Positions 9,717 through 18,700 are shown, counted from the first letter of the stretch. The stretch: DNA of 64,000 nt from Pseudomonadota bacterium (GCA_018901125.1 JAHIFE010000189.1:1-64000); one strand, 5' to 3'. Notes: generated from the letters alone by a model not told the origin. Translations and numbers: made by a program.

Positions 9717-11444
9717 TCAGCTTTCTACGGTTTGCACTAACAGCTCTTTTCTGTAATGATCCAGAATTGTTGCTTTTGAGATCATACCCATAAACAGTTT
9801 GTTCACAACAACCGGCATGCTGTATAGGCCATTGTCATCCATTATTCGAAGGACTTTTGGAAGGTCTTCATCACTACTCACCGTTAATACTTCCCGATCC
9901 ATTATCTGCTCCACAAAAACCGTATCGTACATTATGGAATCAAATAGATATGGACGGATATCATCAAAATGTACCAGGCCCAGAAAATGTTTGCTTTTGG
10001 GATCTTCCACCGGATAATAGTTTCTATGCGAATGCTTTATAACTTCGACAAACTCCCTTAAAGACATATCCGGTCTGACAGTGATACAATCTTTTTCAAG
10101 AAGTTCCGAGATGCTTAAATCCATGAGTACTCTGGCATCGGTTCCCGGTCTTAAAAGCTGGCCTCTTTCAATCAAATCCTTCATATATAAAGAGGCCGGT
10201 TCAAAATAATGGCATATGGCAGCAGAAAGAGAAGATGTGATGATCAGCGGAACAATCACTTCATAGCCCCCGGTGATTTCAACAATCAGAAAAATACCGG
10301 TGAGGGGTGCCTGCAGTATACCGCCGATCAAACCTGCCATTCCAAAAAGGGCATAGCAGCCTTCTCCCACCCAGCTGACAGAAGGGAAGATATGGGAAAG
10401 CCCTCTATAGTAAGCAAGACCTGCAAAACTTCCAACAACCAGGCTGGGGGCGAAAATGCCGCCCGAGCCACCACTGCCCAAAGTAAAGGAGGTGGCAAGA
10501 ACCTTGGCAAAACAGGCAATAGCAACAATGGTTAATCCTTGCGTATAAACCCCTTCTATCATTTTCCGGATAGAATGATATCCTTCACCAAGAATATCCG
10601 GAAATAAAAAGCCCATAAGACCCACAATGCAGCCTCCGATAGCGGCTTTTGCCCAAAGTGGCAGGCTGACTTTGTCAAAACGGTGATGGCTTACTCTCAA
10701 GGATCTTGTCATAACGATGGAAACAAAGGAGGTGACCAGGGCAAGTCCAACACATGCCAGCACATCCTGAAAACCGATATGGAATTTTTGATGACTGAAT
10801 GCGATCTGATTGCCGGCCAACAGCCAGCTGATTTGATTTCCCGCAACAGAGGCGACAGCTATAGGCACAATTTTTTCTGTAGACCATTCCCCAAGAATAA
10901 TTTCCATAGCGAAAACAAGTCCGGTAATAGGAGCGTTAAAAATCGCTGATATGGCCCCCGCTGCACCGCAACCTACCAAGGTTATTCGTTGCCGGTCATT
11001 AAAGGAAAAAATCCGGGCAATATTTGAGCCGATTGCAGCACCGCTTATAACAACCGGTGCTTCCGGACCAGCAGAGCCACCGCTTCCTATAGTCAGACAG
11101 CTTGAAACCAGCCGGGAAAAACTTGAGCGCAGGCGCAGAAAACCACCATATTTGGATACAGCTTTTATTACCTCGGGAACACCGTGTCCGGGCTCTTCCC
11201 TGACTATTTTGTTTAAGAAAAGAGAGGATAAGGCCGCACCAATAGCAGGAAGAAGAAAAGCCCACCAGTAAGACCTGTAGTGTCTGAAAAATTCCAGCAA
11301 AAATTCCAGAGACCGATTTAAGACAAATGCCGCAATTCCGCTGCATATTCCCACAACTATGCCGGTAACGATAAGTAAAGGCCGGTCATCATGCCTTAAT
11401 GCCTCCCATTTTACCGGAGATTGTCGCAAAAACGATGGTCTCAT
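9717..11444 (-). CDS. ClC-family chloride channel/transporter with C-terminal CBS domains
   Basis: 575 aa; GSGGSAGPEAPVV, GSGGSGGIFAPSLVVG; CBS pair after ~residue 450. Confidence 0.93.
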   Translation of the reverse strand: MRPSFLRQSPVKWEALRHDDRPLLIVTGIVVGICSGIAAFVLNRSLEFLLEFFRHYRSYWWAFLLPAIGAALSSLFLNKIVREEPGHGVPEVIKAVSKYGGFLRLRSSFSRLVSSCLTIGSGGSAGPEAPVVISGAAIGSNIARIFSFNDRQRITLVGCGAAGAISAIFNAPITGLVFAMEIILGEWSTEKIVPIAVASVAGNQISWLLAGNQIAFSHQKFHIGFQDVLACVGLALVTSFVSIVMTRSLRVSHHRFDKVSLPLWAKAAIGGCIVGLMGFLFPDILGEGYHSIRKMIEGVYTQGLTIVAIACFAKVLATSFTLGSGGSGGIFAPSLVVGSFAGLAYYRGLSHIFPSVSWVGEGCYALFGMAGLIGGILQAPLTGIFLIVEITGGYEVIVPLIITSSLSAAICHYFEPASLYMKDLIERGQLLRPGTDARVLMDLSISELLEKDCITVRPDMSLREFVEVIKHSHRNYYPVEDPKSKHFLGLVHFDDIRPYLFDSIMYDTVFVEQIMDREVLTVSSDEDLPKVLRIMDDNGLYSMPVVVNKLFMGMISKATILDHYRKELLVQTVES

Positions 11445-12127
11445 TTATCTGCCTTTTCCAGATGTTTTTCAAACGCCTCTATTTTTTCATAAAACATTTC
11501 AGGTGTGGGTGAGTTATTCAAGAAAGTTATAAAGGAATTATCTCTTAAGCAAAAAGATATGCGTGATAGAAAATAAAGATGAGACTTTACTGATGGGCAT
11601 ACAAGCAAAAACATTACTGATACCGGTTTCCCATCTATCGCTTCGAAATCGACTTTGTTTTTTAGAAAACAGGTGCTGACAAATGCTTTCATGTCAGTGC
11701 CGGTCAAAGGGCTTCTTGGATGAGGAATGGCGACTCCCTTGCCAATGCCGGTGGAAGTTAACTTCTCACGTTCAATCAGTGTTATATATAGAATTTCCCT
11801 GTCATGTTCCGACATATCCGGTAAAAGGGAGACAGCGTTTTTTAAAACCTCTTCAACACTGTCTCCGGGGACATCGTAGTGAAGTCCGCCGATCTTCATT
11901 GCTGAAGAGAGTGCATTTATTTCATATTCTTTTGTCTCATCCTTGTGATGATCAGAAAGTGTAAAGCTGATATTGTGCTTTTGAGCCCATTTCCCCACAA
12001 CCTCTTCGTCGAACATACAGTGGTTATCTGATTGCCTGATAGGAATCTTGCCCTGGCGTACCCATCGTTCCACAGTGTTTAGTGGGATATTAAGACATGC
12101 CGCAAATTCAGCAAGCTTTAATTTCAT
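11441..12127 (-). CDS. MerR/excisionase-type HTH fused to a PTS EIIA(Ntr)-like domain
   Basis: N-term LAEFAACLNIPLNTVERWVRQGKIPIRQ (HTH); C-term STGIGKGVAIPHPR...MFLLVCP (EIIA). Stop overlaps the ClC start by 4 bp. Confidence 0.8.
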   Translation of the reverse strand: MKLKLAEFAACLNIPLNTVERWVRQGKIPIRQSDNHCMFDEEVVGKWAQKHNISFTLSDHHKDETKEYEINALSSAMKIGGLHYDVPGDSVEEVLKNAVSLLPDMSEHDREILYITLIEREKLTSTGIGKGVAIPHPRSPLTGTDMKAFVSTCFLKNKVDFEAIDGKPVSVMFLLVCPSVKSHLYFLSRISFCLRDNSFITFLNNSPTPEMFYEKIEAFEKHLEKADK

Positions 12128-12494
12128 TTACTTTCGCCTCACATTTTTAAAAATGTAACTTTCCTTTAAAAAACAGGTGTATCAAAATAAAAAAGTAGTT
12201 TACACAGGGTTGTGTATCTAATCAATACCTTTATTCGGATTCATACCTTTATTCGGATTATACAGGATAACTTGATTGTAATCGATGAATATAACTTGAA
12301 AATAAAGCTGTTACTAATTATGATGGGCTTGTAAAAATTTAAAAAACATCGTTTTCAGTAATTCAGGTGAAAGCTGCATCCACTTTATGAAGATAGTTGC
12401 AGCTATAATAGACTACGGTTTTCAACGGAGTGACGTATACCTATCGGAAGGACATGACATTACTTTCCGGTTATTTCATCTGAGGCGGACAAAT

Positions 12495-13127
12495 TTATGA
12501 TTTTGTATCTGAGCAGGTAATACAGATCAATCTGCCGTCTTTACCCTCAACCATCTTTGTCTGCATGGTCATTTCCCCGCATATGGCACATGCTACGGAA
12601 GGTGCCAGAGATGCATATGGCGGCATGGAAAAGTCTACTTCTTTAGTATAAAAAACTTCGTTAAACGGCTTTGAAAAAAGATCGACAGCTTTTAAATATT
12701 TCTGGCGATGCCTCTGCTGTTCGTTTGCTGTTCCTTCAGATACTGCTTTTTCAAGCTTGTTAAACTCATCTGTATTTTTGCCACTGTAATTATATGAAGT
12801 TATTCTTGAGAATCTGAAAGCTTTCTCTTTAGACCGGTTTACAACAGTATAAGCATTTTTGCCGTAATCTTTTACTATCAGATTGCCTTTTCCTGCTGTT
12901 GTGCCAATCATTACCTGAAGCCCGTCAACTGCACATGAATCATTCTCGCATACTGCTACAATCTCTTCATCAATTGAGCGTTTAATATCAAGAAGCTTTA
13001 TGCTCTCTTTTGCGACAATATAACCGTAAACAAGACCGGGACACAGATGGCCATGAAATGCAACGCATTGCTCAAGGTCAAAGGGTATTTCGGTTTCTGT
13101 TTTATAGTTATTTGATGTATTTTTCAT
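12495..13127 (-). CDS. FmdE-family protein with C-terminal zinc ribbon
   Basis: VAFHGHLCPGLVYGY FmdE motif; C-terminal CAICGEMTM...CITC. ATG at 13127 is preceded by AGGAGG; the ORF-track start at 13223 looks too far upstream. Confidence 0.85.
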   Translation of the reverse strand: MKNTSNNYKTETEIPFDLEQCVAFHGHLCPGLVYGYIVAKESIKLLDIKRSIDEEIVAVCENDSCAVDGLQVMIGTTAGKGNLIVKDYGKNAYTVVNRSKEKAFRFSRITSYNYSGKNTDEFNKLEKAVSEGTANEQQRHRQKYLKAVDLFSKPFNEVFYTKEVDFSMPPYASLAPSVACAICGEMTMQTKMVEGKDGRLICITCSDTKS

Positions 13128-13470
13128 AGTTAAAATTAACCTCCTTAATAAAATGTGTTTTGATATATAAACTATTATCTTTAAGTGAATATGCAAGTTA
13201 TTTTTAGAACCACTGATGTGCATCTCCAGCTGGTTATAAGAATCATGAATGATTTCGGGTTATTCCTCAAGAAAAATATTGACATACTATGATAAAATGT
13301 GATTATTTGCCATAACCATTTTAAAATATTGAAGGTACCCGTTGTAAGTTATGGGGCACCTTCGACCGTAAGGATTTTTGATAAATTTTAGATTCGCTGT
13401 GCTAACCCCGCCCAAAGCAGCGGAGAATGCACGCTATTGCGGTTCAGATTCAGATATTTGTTTATAACGA

Positions 13471-13612
13471 GAGCCACTTTCAAAACGTTTCAGTTTGGTC
13501 AAGGTCAAGGCGGGTGAAAATATTAACCGCAGGAATACATGGAGTATTTCGAGGATTAAAATTTTCGCCCAACGCAGAGATTGGCCAAAATGGGACGTTT
13601 TGAAACTGGCTC
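13471..13612 (+). mobile_element. MITE-like element, copy A (142 bp)
   Basis: GAGCCACTTTCAAAACGT...ACGTTTTGAAACTGGCTC; flanked by ACGA at 13467-13470 and 13613-13616. Confidence 0.88.
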
Positions 13613-13748
13613 ACGAGTTAATCAGGAACAGGGAACTGCGTATGATCAAATCTAAAGCGAATAGTTCTATGTTTTTTAAAAACAAAACTGCGGCCGCAAC
13701 AATACGCAGTTTTTCTTTGTTTCCCAAACCATTAAATATTGATACAGC

Positions 13749-13784
13749 AACCATGGAAAATTCGACATTAAATTTTCCATGGTT
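13749..13784. repeat. perfect 14-bp inverted repeat (AACCATGGAAAATT-N8-AATTTTCCATGGTT)
   Basis: Read directly; arms 13749-13762 and 13771-13784. Confidence 0.85.
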
Positions 13785-13835
13785 ATGGCCTTGTTAGCAT
13801 AATAGATGGAAAATTTTCTATTGTATATAGGCAAA

Positions 13836-13855
13836 AGATGGAAAATTTTCCATCT
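13836..13855. repeat. 20-bp perfect palindrome AGATGGAAAATTTTCCATCT
   Basis: Read directly; a related ATGGAAAATTTTC core lies at 13806-13818. Confidence 0.85.
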
Positions 13856-13881
13856 ATCACAACCGTTGGCAGTGAAATAAT

Positions 13882-14307
13882 ATGAGCATACGAAAACGTA
13901 TTCAAGATTCTTTATTGCTTTATAAAAATGGTCATTATGAGGGTGCATTTCTTAACGCCCTGGTGGCTGTTGCCGCTACAGCACGCCGTGAAGATCCAGA
14001 TCGGAAAATGAAAGACGGAGATTGCTTTGAAGCTTTCTTAAATAAAAGACATAGAAACATTTTACAGGTTGAATTTCGCGGCGAATTGCATACCATTCCT
14101 CATATATTCTACAAGTGGTTTAGGTGTGAACTCGTTCATGAAGGTGGGTTGCCTATTGATGTTGAATTTATTGAAAGTGACCAATTATCACTTCGCGCGG
14201 GCGGCGCACCAAATTATGTTTTAAAAATGTCACAGGGTTGGTTCAACTGGCTTGTAGCAGCAGTAGTAGAGGCTGCCTGTAACAAGGAAGAGTTTGCAAA
14301 TACATAA
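13882..14307 (+). CDS. hypothetical protein, possible HEPN-like domain
   Basis: 141 aa; helical; FRCELVHEGG resembles the HEPN R-x4-H motif. Confidence 0.55.
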   Translation: MSIRKRIQDSLLLYKNGHYEGAFLNALVAVAATARREDPDRKMKDGDCFEAFLNKRHRNILQVEFRGELHTIPHIFYKWFRCELVHEGGLPIDVEFIESDQLSLRAGGAPNYVLKMSQGWFNWLVAAVVEAACNKEEFANT

Positions 14308-14310
14308 AAC

Positions 14311-14366
14311 TGCCAACCAAGGCAATACAGCCGATCGCTACGCTCCGGCTGATTTTTTCGTTAGGG
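14311..14366 (+). other. candidate attC-like recombination site 1
   Basis: TGCCAACCAAGGCAATACAGCCGATCGCTACGCTCCGGCTGATTTTTTCGTTAGGG: imperfect palindrome with AAC near the 5' end and GTTAGGG at the 3' end. Confidence 0.45.
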
Positions 14367-14421
14367 TGCCATACTCTGTGAATAAATATCCGCTGGGAGA
14401 TATTGGCAAGGAGATGTAAAT

Positions 14422-15120
14422 ATGTACCAAGTGCATCCTTCTGAGAGGTTGGTATCCGCGTACAAAAAACGTCCCTTTCAGGGACAACATCCGAAGGACG
14501 CGAAAGTTATTTTCTTGGGGAGAGACGCAAATTACTCAAGTGCAATTAGCAGTCATTCGTTTTTTAAACGTATCATCGAATATCACGACAATGGTGTAAA
14601 ATTTTGGGAAACATACGGCGTCCATCACCCGTTTCTCCATGATGAACATCCATACATAAAATACAAAGACGATATGTTCAAGGACGGAGTTAAGTACCAC
14701 AAGGTATTCGCAAAAATGTGCCTGAATACGCAATATGCAAAATATATCTCTTTCGTTGAGCTACTTGATGTACCAACATGTGGCAAGACTGGAGAAGACA
14801 CAAATAATATCTTCTATAAGAGTATCGACCCGGAATATATTGAGCGGCTCGAGAATTGGTTATTGAATACCGGGGATAAAATAGTTTTCGTTCCAAAAAT
14901 GGTTATTAAAGATCTTAAAAAGGTGAAGCAAAAGACCAAGCGATTCTCCTGGCTGTTGGCGGCTAACGGAGAGCTCCCGAACGACGAGCCGCACTGTATA
15001 TTAAATCAAGGGGACGTCAAATTTTACAAATGCAGCCATTTTTCCGGCGCAATTTCAAATCATCACTTGTGTAAAATTACAAATATAATAAGGGCGTTTG
15101 TCGACAACTTTATAAAATAA
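14422..15120 (+). CDS. hypothetical protein, possible uracil-DNA glycosylase superfamily fold
   Basis: 232 aa; AKVIFLGRDANYSS resembles the UDG motif A region; C-terminal KCSHFSGAISNHH sits where the HPS motif would be. Confidence 0.5.
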   Translation: MYQVHPSERLVSAYKKRPFQGQHPKDAKVIFLGRDANYSSAISSHSFFKRIIEYHDNGVKFWETYGVHHPFLHDEHPYIKYKDDMFKDGVKYHKVFAKMCLNTQYAKYISFVELLDVPTCGKTGEDTNNIFYKSIDPEYIERLENWLLNTGDKIVFVPKMVIKDLKKVKQKTKRFSWLLAANGELPNDEPHCILNQGDVKFYKCSHFSGAISNHHLCKITNIIRAFVDNFIK

Positions 15121-15131
15121 TAAAGAAAAAT

Positions 15132-15220
15132 GGCTAACACGCCGCTGGTGCCGACGCCGGAAAGCAACGGTTTGTTTTCTGTCACTTACCGTGGGCGGCG
15201 CGGCACAGCTTTTCGTAGCT
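15132..15220 (+). other. candidate attC-like site 2
   Basis: GGCTAACACGCCGCTGGTGCCGACGCC...GGGCGGCGCGGCACAGCTTTTCGTAGCT; the arms pair as an imperfect palindrome; the 3' core is GTAGCT rather than GTTAGC. Confidence 0.4.
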
Positions 15221-15242
15221 TGTGGTAAGGAGATAGAACAAA

Positions 15243-15974
15243 ATGCCAGCAATTGACGAAAAAGAATTATCGATGTTGCTTTCTCCAAATGTAGATATCA
15301 GATTGATAGAGCCACATATATATTCAGTTCTCTCGGACATCGAAGTCGGCAATACATACGACACACAGTTTGGGAATATTTATGATTGGGTAGCATGCAA
15401 TCCTATATACAACCGCCTCCTTTGGGGTTATTCGGCCGCAATATTTGCATTTATCGCCAGTGATGCCTTGAGGTTATCAAAAAAAGGGAATGTACTGGAT
15501 CTTGGATGTGGCTCCCTTGCCTTTACCGCAAAGACGTATATTCAATATCCTGAACGTCCGGTTGTTTTAGTAGATCAATCTCTAAAAATGTTAAAAATCG
15601 CCAAGTCCAGATTGATAAAAATAAATGGAACGGTTCCGGACAACATGGTTTTCCTGCACGCTGATGCTCTTAGGCTGCCATTTCATGATAATAGCTTCAA
15701 TACAATAATTTCTGAAAATCTGTTGCATTGTCTCGATGACACAGAGAACTTGCTGAAAGGATTAAAGGAAATCTTGTCAGAAGATGGCAAAATATATTTT
15801 ACGACTCTGGTTAAATGCAACCGAGTGGCTGACAGATACCTTGGGGCTTTAGCAAACGCGGGAAAATTGGTTTCCAGAAACATAGAAGACCATCAAGCAA
15901 TTTTTGAGCAACTTGGAATGCCCATAAAATATGAGGTCAATGGCAATATGGCATCTATCTACTATGGCGAATAG
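15243..15974 (+). CDS. class I SAM-dependent methyltransferase
   Basis: VLDLGCGSLAFTAKTY motif I; LHADALRLPFHDNSFNTIISENLLHCL. Confidence 0.85.
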   Translation: MPAIDEKELSMLLSPNVDIRLIEPHIYSVLSDIEVGNTYDTQFGNIYDWVACNPIYNRLLWGYSAAIFAFIASDALRLSKKGNVLDLGCGSLAFTAKTYIQYPERPVVLVDQSLKMLKIAKSRLIKINGTVPDNMVFLHADALRLPFHDNSFNTIISENLLHCLDDTENLLKGLKEILSEDGKIYFTTLVKCNRVADRYLGALANAGKLVSRNIEDHQAIFEQLGMPIKYEVNGNMASIYYGE

Positions 15975-15978
15975 AATC

Positions 15979-16064
15979 AGAGAACACAGCATTAAACCGG
16001 ACGCGGAACAGCTTGCTTTATTTTTTTCCGGCATTCGTGGACCGTGCCGGTTTGAGGGTTAGCT
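15979..16064 (+). other. candidate attC-like site 3
   Basis: AGAGAACACAGCATTAAACCGGACGCGG...CCGTGCCGGTTTGAGGGTTAGCT; AAACCGG/CCGGTTT arms; ends in GTTAGCT. Confidence 0.4.
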
Positions 16065-16083
16065 ATCATAAAGGAAAAATAAA

Positions 16084-16545
16084 ATGCAGTTGCAGCCGAT
16101 TGGACATATATTCACACAGTACAGGACCAAAGAAGAGTGCCCGATTCAACCCGTTTATTCTTCTGAAGCCAAGGGGAGGATTGAGGTCATTGAAGAATAC
16201 GCGGCTGGTCTCAAGGATATTGAGACCTTTTCTCATATATACCTATTGTATCTATTCGATCGCGCCGGAGAAATTCGGTTAATTCGTCCTACATTCCTTG
16301 ATGATGAACCACATGGAATATATGCTTCACGACACCCATGCCGTCCGAATGGCATAGGTATGTCAATTGTTCGGCTTGAAGAAAGGCAAAATAATATCTT
16401 GATCGTAAGTGGTGCTGATGTTCTTGATGGAACACCGCTTTTGGATATAAAGCCCTACATACCGAGATTTGATATCATAAAATCTGCCTCCAACGGCTGG
16501 GTTGGTGACAGGCCGTTGCGGCCAAAGCCAATTAACCGTGAGTAG
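16084..16545 (+). CDS. TrmO/TsaA-family tRNA methyltransferase (YaeB-like)
   Basis: PIGHIFTQY...IYLLYLFDR...YASRHPCRPNGIGMSIVRL...DVLDGTPLLDIKPYIP. Confidence 0.88.
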   Translation: MQLQPIGHIFTQYRTKEECPIQPVYSSEAKGRIEVIEEYAAGLKDIETFSHIYLLYLFDRAGEIRLIRPTFLDDEPHGIYASRHPCRPNGIGMSIVRLEERQNNILIVSGADVLDGTPLLDIKPYIPRFDIIKSASNGWVGDRPLRPKPINRE

Positions 16546-16553
16546 GCAAGCAA

Positions 16554-16976
16554 ATGGCAATAAAAGAAAATGAATTGAACACAGAAATTGCTGTTGAAAA
16601 CAAAAAACGTCGGATCAGGGAAACGCAGATGGAGGCTGAAAAGTCTGTTCAGCAAAAAAGGCGCGAATTAAGCGAAGCAGAAATGTCGACAAAGATAGCA
16701 CTCGAAGAGAAAAATCGCGAATTGGTCTCTCTTGCTTCCGAAAACACCAAAAACGAATCAGATGCAAAGGCATATGGGATTTCGGCAGTTATGGGGGCAC
16801 TATCAAAAACTGATCCTAAGACACTTCAGGCATTGGCAAGTGTCGGCATGAACCCGGGTCAGCTTGTAGCTAGTGCTTTCAAAGAGTTGGCAGAAAATGC
16901 GGATAAAATTGGCCAACTGAATATTTCGCCGGATCTGTTGCGCGAACTGATGGCAAATAGCAAGGAAAACATCTGA
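16554..16976 (+). CDS. coiled-coil protein resembling the C-terminal tail of an SPFH/flotillin-like protein (possibly 5'-truncated)
   Basis: IAVENKKRRIRETQMEAEKSVQQKRRELSEAEM...LASVGMNPGQLVASAFKELAENADKIGQLNISPDLLRELM; no SPFH domain upstream. Confidence 0.55.
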   Translation: MAIKENELNTEIAVENKKRRIRETQMEAEKSVQQKRRELSEAEMSTKIALEEKNRELVSLASENTKNESDAKAYGISAVMGALSKTDPKTLQALASVGMNPGQLVASAFKELAENADKIGQLNISPDLLRELMANSKENI

Positions 16977-16979
16977 GTA

Positions 16980-17918
16980 ATGGGCCGCTATAGCGAAAAT
17001 AAGATTGTACTGATAGTCAGAAAAACCAGATTGGACGAACTTGTTGCACGTTTCAATACAGAGTCACAGGCTCGATTTTACGTCGAACATCTTGGGGCTG
17101 ACTTTTCCGATTATAAACGTGAGCACGAGAAATATAAAGCTTCTGTTCAGGATGCTCAGCGAATTCTTTCACGCATGGGGCGCCTTCAAACTGTTGACAG
17201 AGAGTTTATTACAAACTTTATCTTTGGTCACACTGACACTGTCGTAGTTCTTGGTCAGGATGGTTTGGTGGCAAACGTTCTTAAATATTTAAATGGCCAG
17301 TCTGTTGTAGGGGTAAATCCCGATCCCGATCGATGGGAGGGAGTACTTCTGCCTTTTTCGGTGCCTGACCTGCCGAAAATAATTTCAGATGTGTTCTCCG
17401 GAAGCCGCTTGATTCGCGAGGTAACAATGGCGAAAGCCGAACTCAATAACGGCCAGACACTTTATGGAGTAAATGATCTCTTCATAGGACCTAAATCACA
17501 TACGTCAGCTCGATATGAACTACAGATTGGCGACCACTCGGAGACGCATTCTTCAAGTGGAATTATTGTTTCTACCGGGCTTGGGTCTACCGGCTGGTTC
17601 CGGAGCATACTTGCCGGTGCTACGGGAATTGCTTCCCGTTTATCCGGTAAAAAGCTGCAAGGGATGCTTGAAGGCAATTTTGAATGGGATTCAAACTATT
17701 TATATTTCTCGATTCGTGAGCCGTGGCCAAGCAAAACATCATCTGCCGAGACCACATTTGGAAAGATCACACCAAATAAACCTTTAAAGCTCGTTTCTCA
17801 AATGCCAGAAAATGGAGTGATCTTTAGCGACGGCATAGAAAATGACTTCCTTGAATTCAATTCGGGAAGGATAGCTTTGATTTCGGTGGCGGAAAAAACG
17901 GGCCATTTGGTTACATGA
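16980..17918 (+). CDS. NAD+ kinase-like protein
   Basis: VVVLGQDGLVANVLKYLNGQSVVGVNPDP; GIIVSTGLGSTGW; VNDLFIGPKSHTSARYEL. Confidence 0.75.
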   Translation: MGRYSENKIVLIVRKTRLDELVARFNTESQARFYVEHLGADFSDYKREHEKYKASVQDAQRILSRMGRLQTVDREFITNFIFGHTDTVVVLGQDGLVANVLKYLNGQSVVGVNPDPDRWEGVLLPFSVPDLPKIISDVFSGSRLIREVTMAKAELNNGQTLYGVNDLFIGPKSHTSARYELQIGDHSETHSSSGIIVSTGLGSTGWFRSILAGATGIASRLSGKKLQGMLEGNFEWDSNYLYFSIREPWPSKTSSAETTFGKITPNKPLKLVSQMPENGVIFSDGIENDFLEFNSGRIALISVAEKTGHLVT

Positions 17919-17923
17919 AATAC

Positions 17924-18039
17924 TGCCGAACAATGGTTTGAACACAGATTGTCACACCAAGCAGGCTTATTGGTTTAATGAAGGCCGGTGCATCAGGTGG
18001 TTTTAAGGAAGTAAACGTTGAGGTGCCAACCAGTTAAAA
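17924..18039 (+). other. candidate attC-like site 4
   Basis: TGCCGAACAATGGTTTGAACACAG...AACGTTGAGGTGCCAACCAGTTAAAA; termini imperfectly complementary. Confidence 0.35.
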
Positions 18040-18091
18040 GCCAAGCGCTCGGCCAGTACTATCCATATTTTAATCAAAACATGGGAGACTT

Positions 18092-18700
18092 ATGAAAATT
18101 GAAGATATGATTTACGCGGTTCAGCATAGTTTGGGGGTTGAAGAAGATGGTCGTCCAGGACCGGAAACTTGGGGAGCAATATACGAACGCATTGTTGGGC
18201 CCACAGAAAACGAAACCCCTGTTGCTTCAAATATTGCCATGGTTGATCCGCGAAGCGAGAAAGTTATTTCGACGCTACTTCCTGAGGTTAAGCCAATAGC
18301 GCGTGCACTTGTTCAGAAGGCGGCGCTTGGCGGAATCAGAATAAAGATTATAAGCGGTTTTAGAACATATGCAGAGCAGGACGAACTCTATGCCCAAGGA
18401 CGAACTGCGCCAGGCAGTATTGTAACCAATGCAAGAGCAGGCTATTCAAATCACAATTTTGGGATAGCCTTCGATGTCGGCGTTTTTGAAGGAAACAGCT
18501 ATCTTGGCGATTCGCCGAAATATAAGGCTGTGGGGATAATAGGTATGGATCTGGGATTAGAATGGGGCGGAAACTGGAAAACGATTGTGGATCAACCCCA
18601 CTTTCAACTTCGCCCTGCTTGGGCAAAGGATATGATGGAGAAGCAAATGTTGGCTGAACTGAGGACTCGGGTACAAGACGGCCGTCCTGTCTATGCATGA
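18092..18700 (+). CDS. M15-family peptidase (L-alanyl-D-glutamate endopeptidase-like) with N-terminal PG-binding-like segment
   Basis: VQHSLGVEEDGRPGPETWGAI; IISGFRTYAEQDELYAQGRT...SNHNFGIAFDVGVF...GLEWGGNW...PHFQL. Confidence 0.85.
   Translation: MKIEDMIYAVQHSLGVEEDGRPGPETWGAIYERIVGPTENETPVASNIAMVDPRSEKVISTLLPEVKPIARALVQKAALGGIRIKIISGFRTYAEQDELYAQGRTAPGSIVTNARAGYSNHNFGIAFDVGVFEGNSYLGDSPKYKAVGIIGMDLGLEWGGNWKTIVDQPHFQLRPAWAKDMMEKQMLAELRTRVQDGRPVYA

Noticed and set aside
10209-10535. Plus-strand 108-aa ORF and similar ORFs antisense to ClC
   Set aside because: Antisense shadow ORFs in a well-supported ClC gene; compositions not protein-like.
13495-13797. ORF-track CDS of 100 aa (MVKVKAGENINRR...)
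   Set aside because: Most of the N-terminal half is the translated MITE copy A; similarity to the ORF at 21801-22070 comes from the DNA repeat, not from a protein family with context support.
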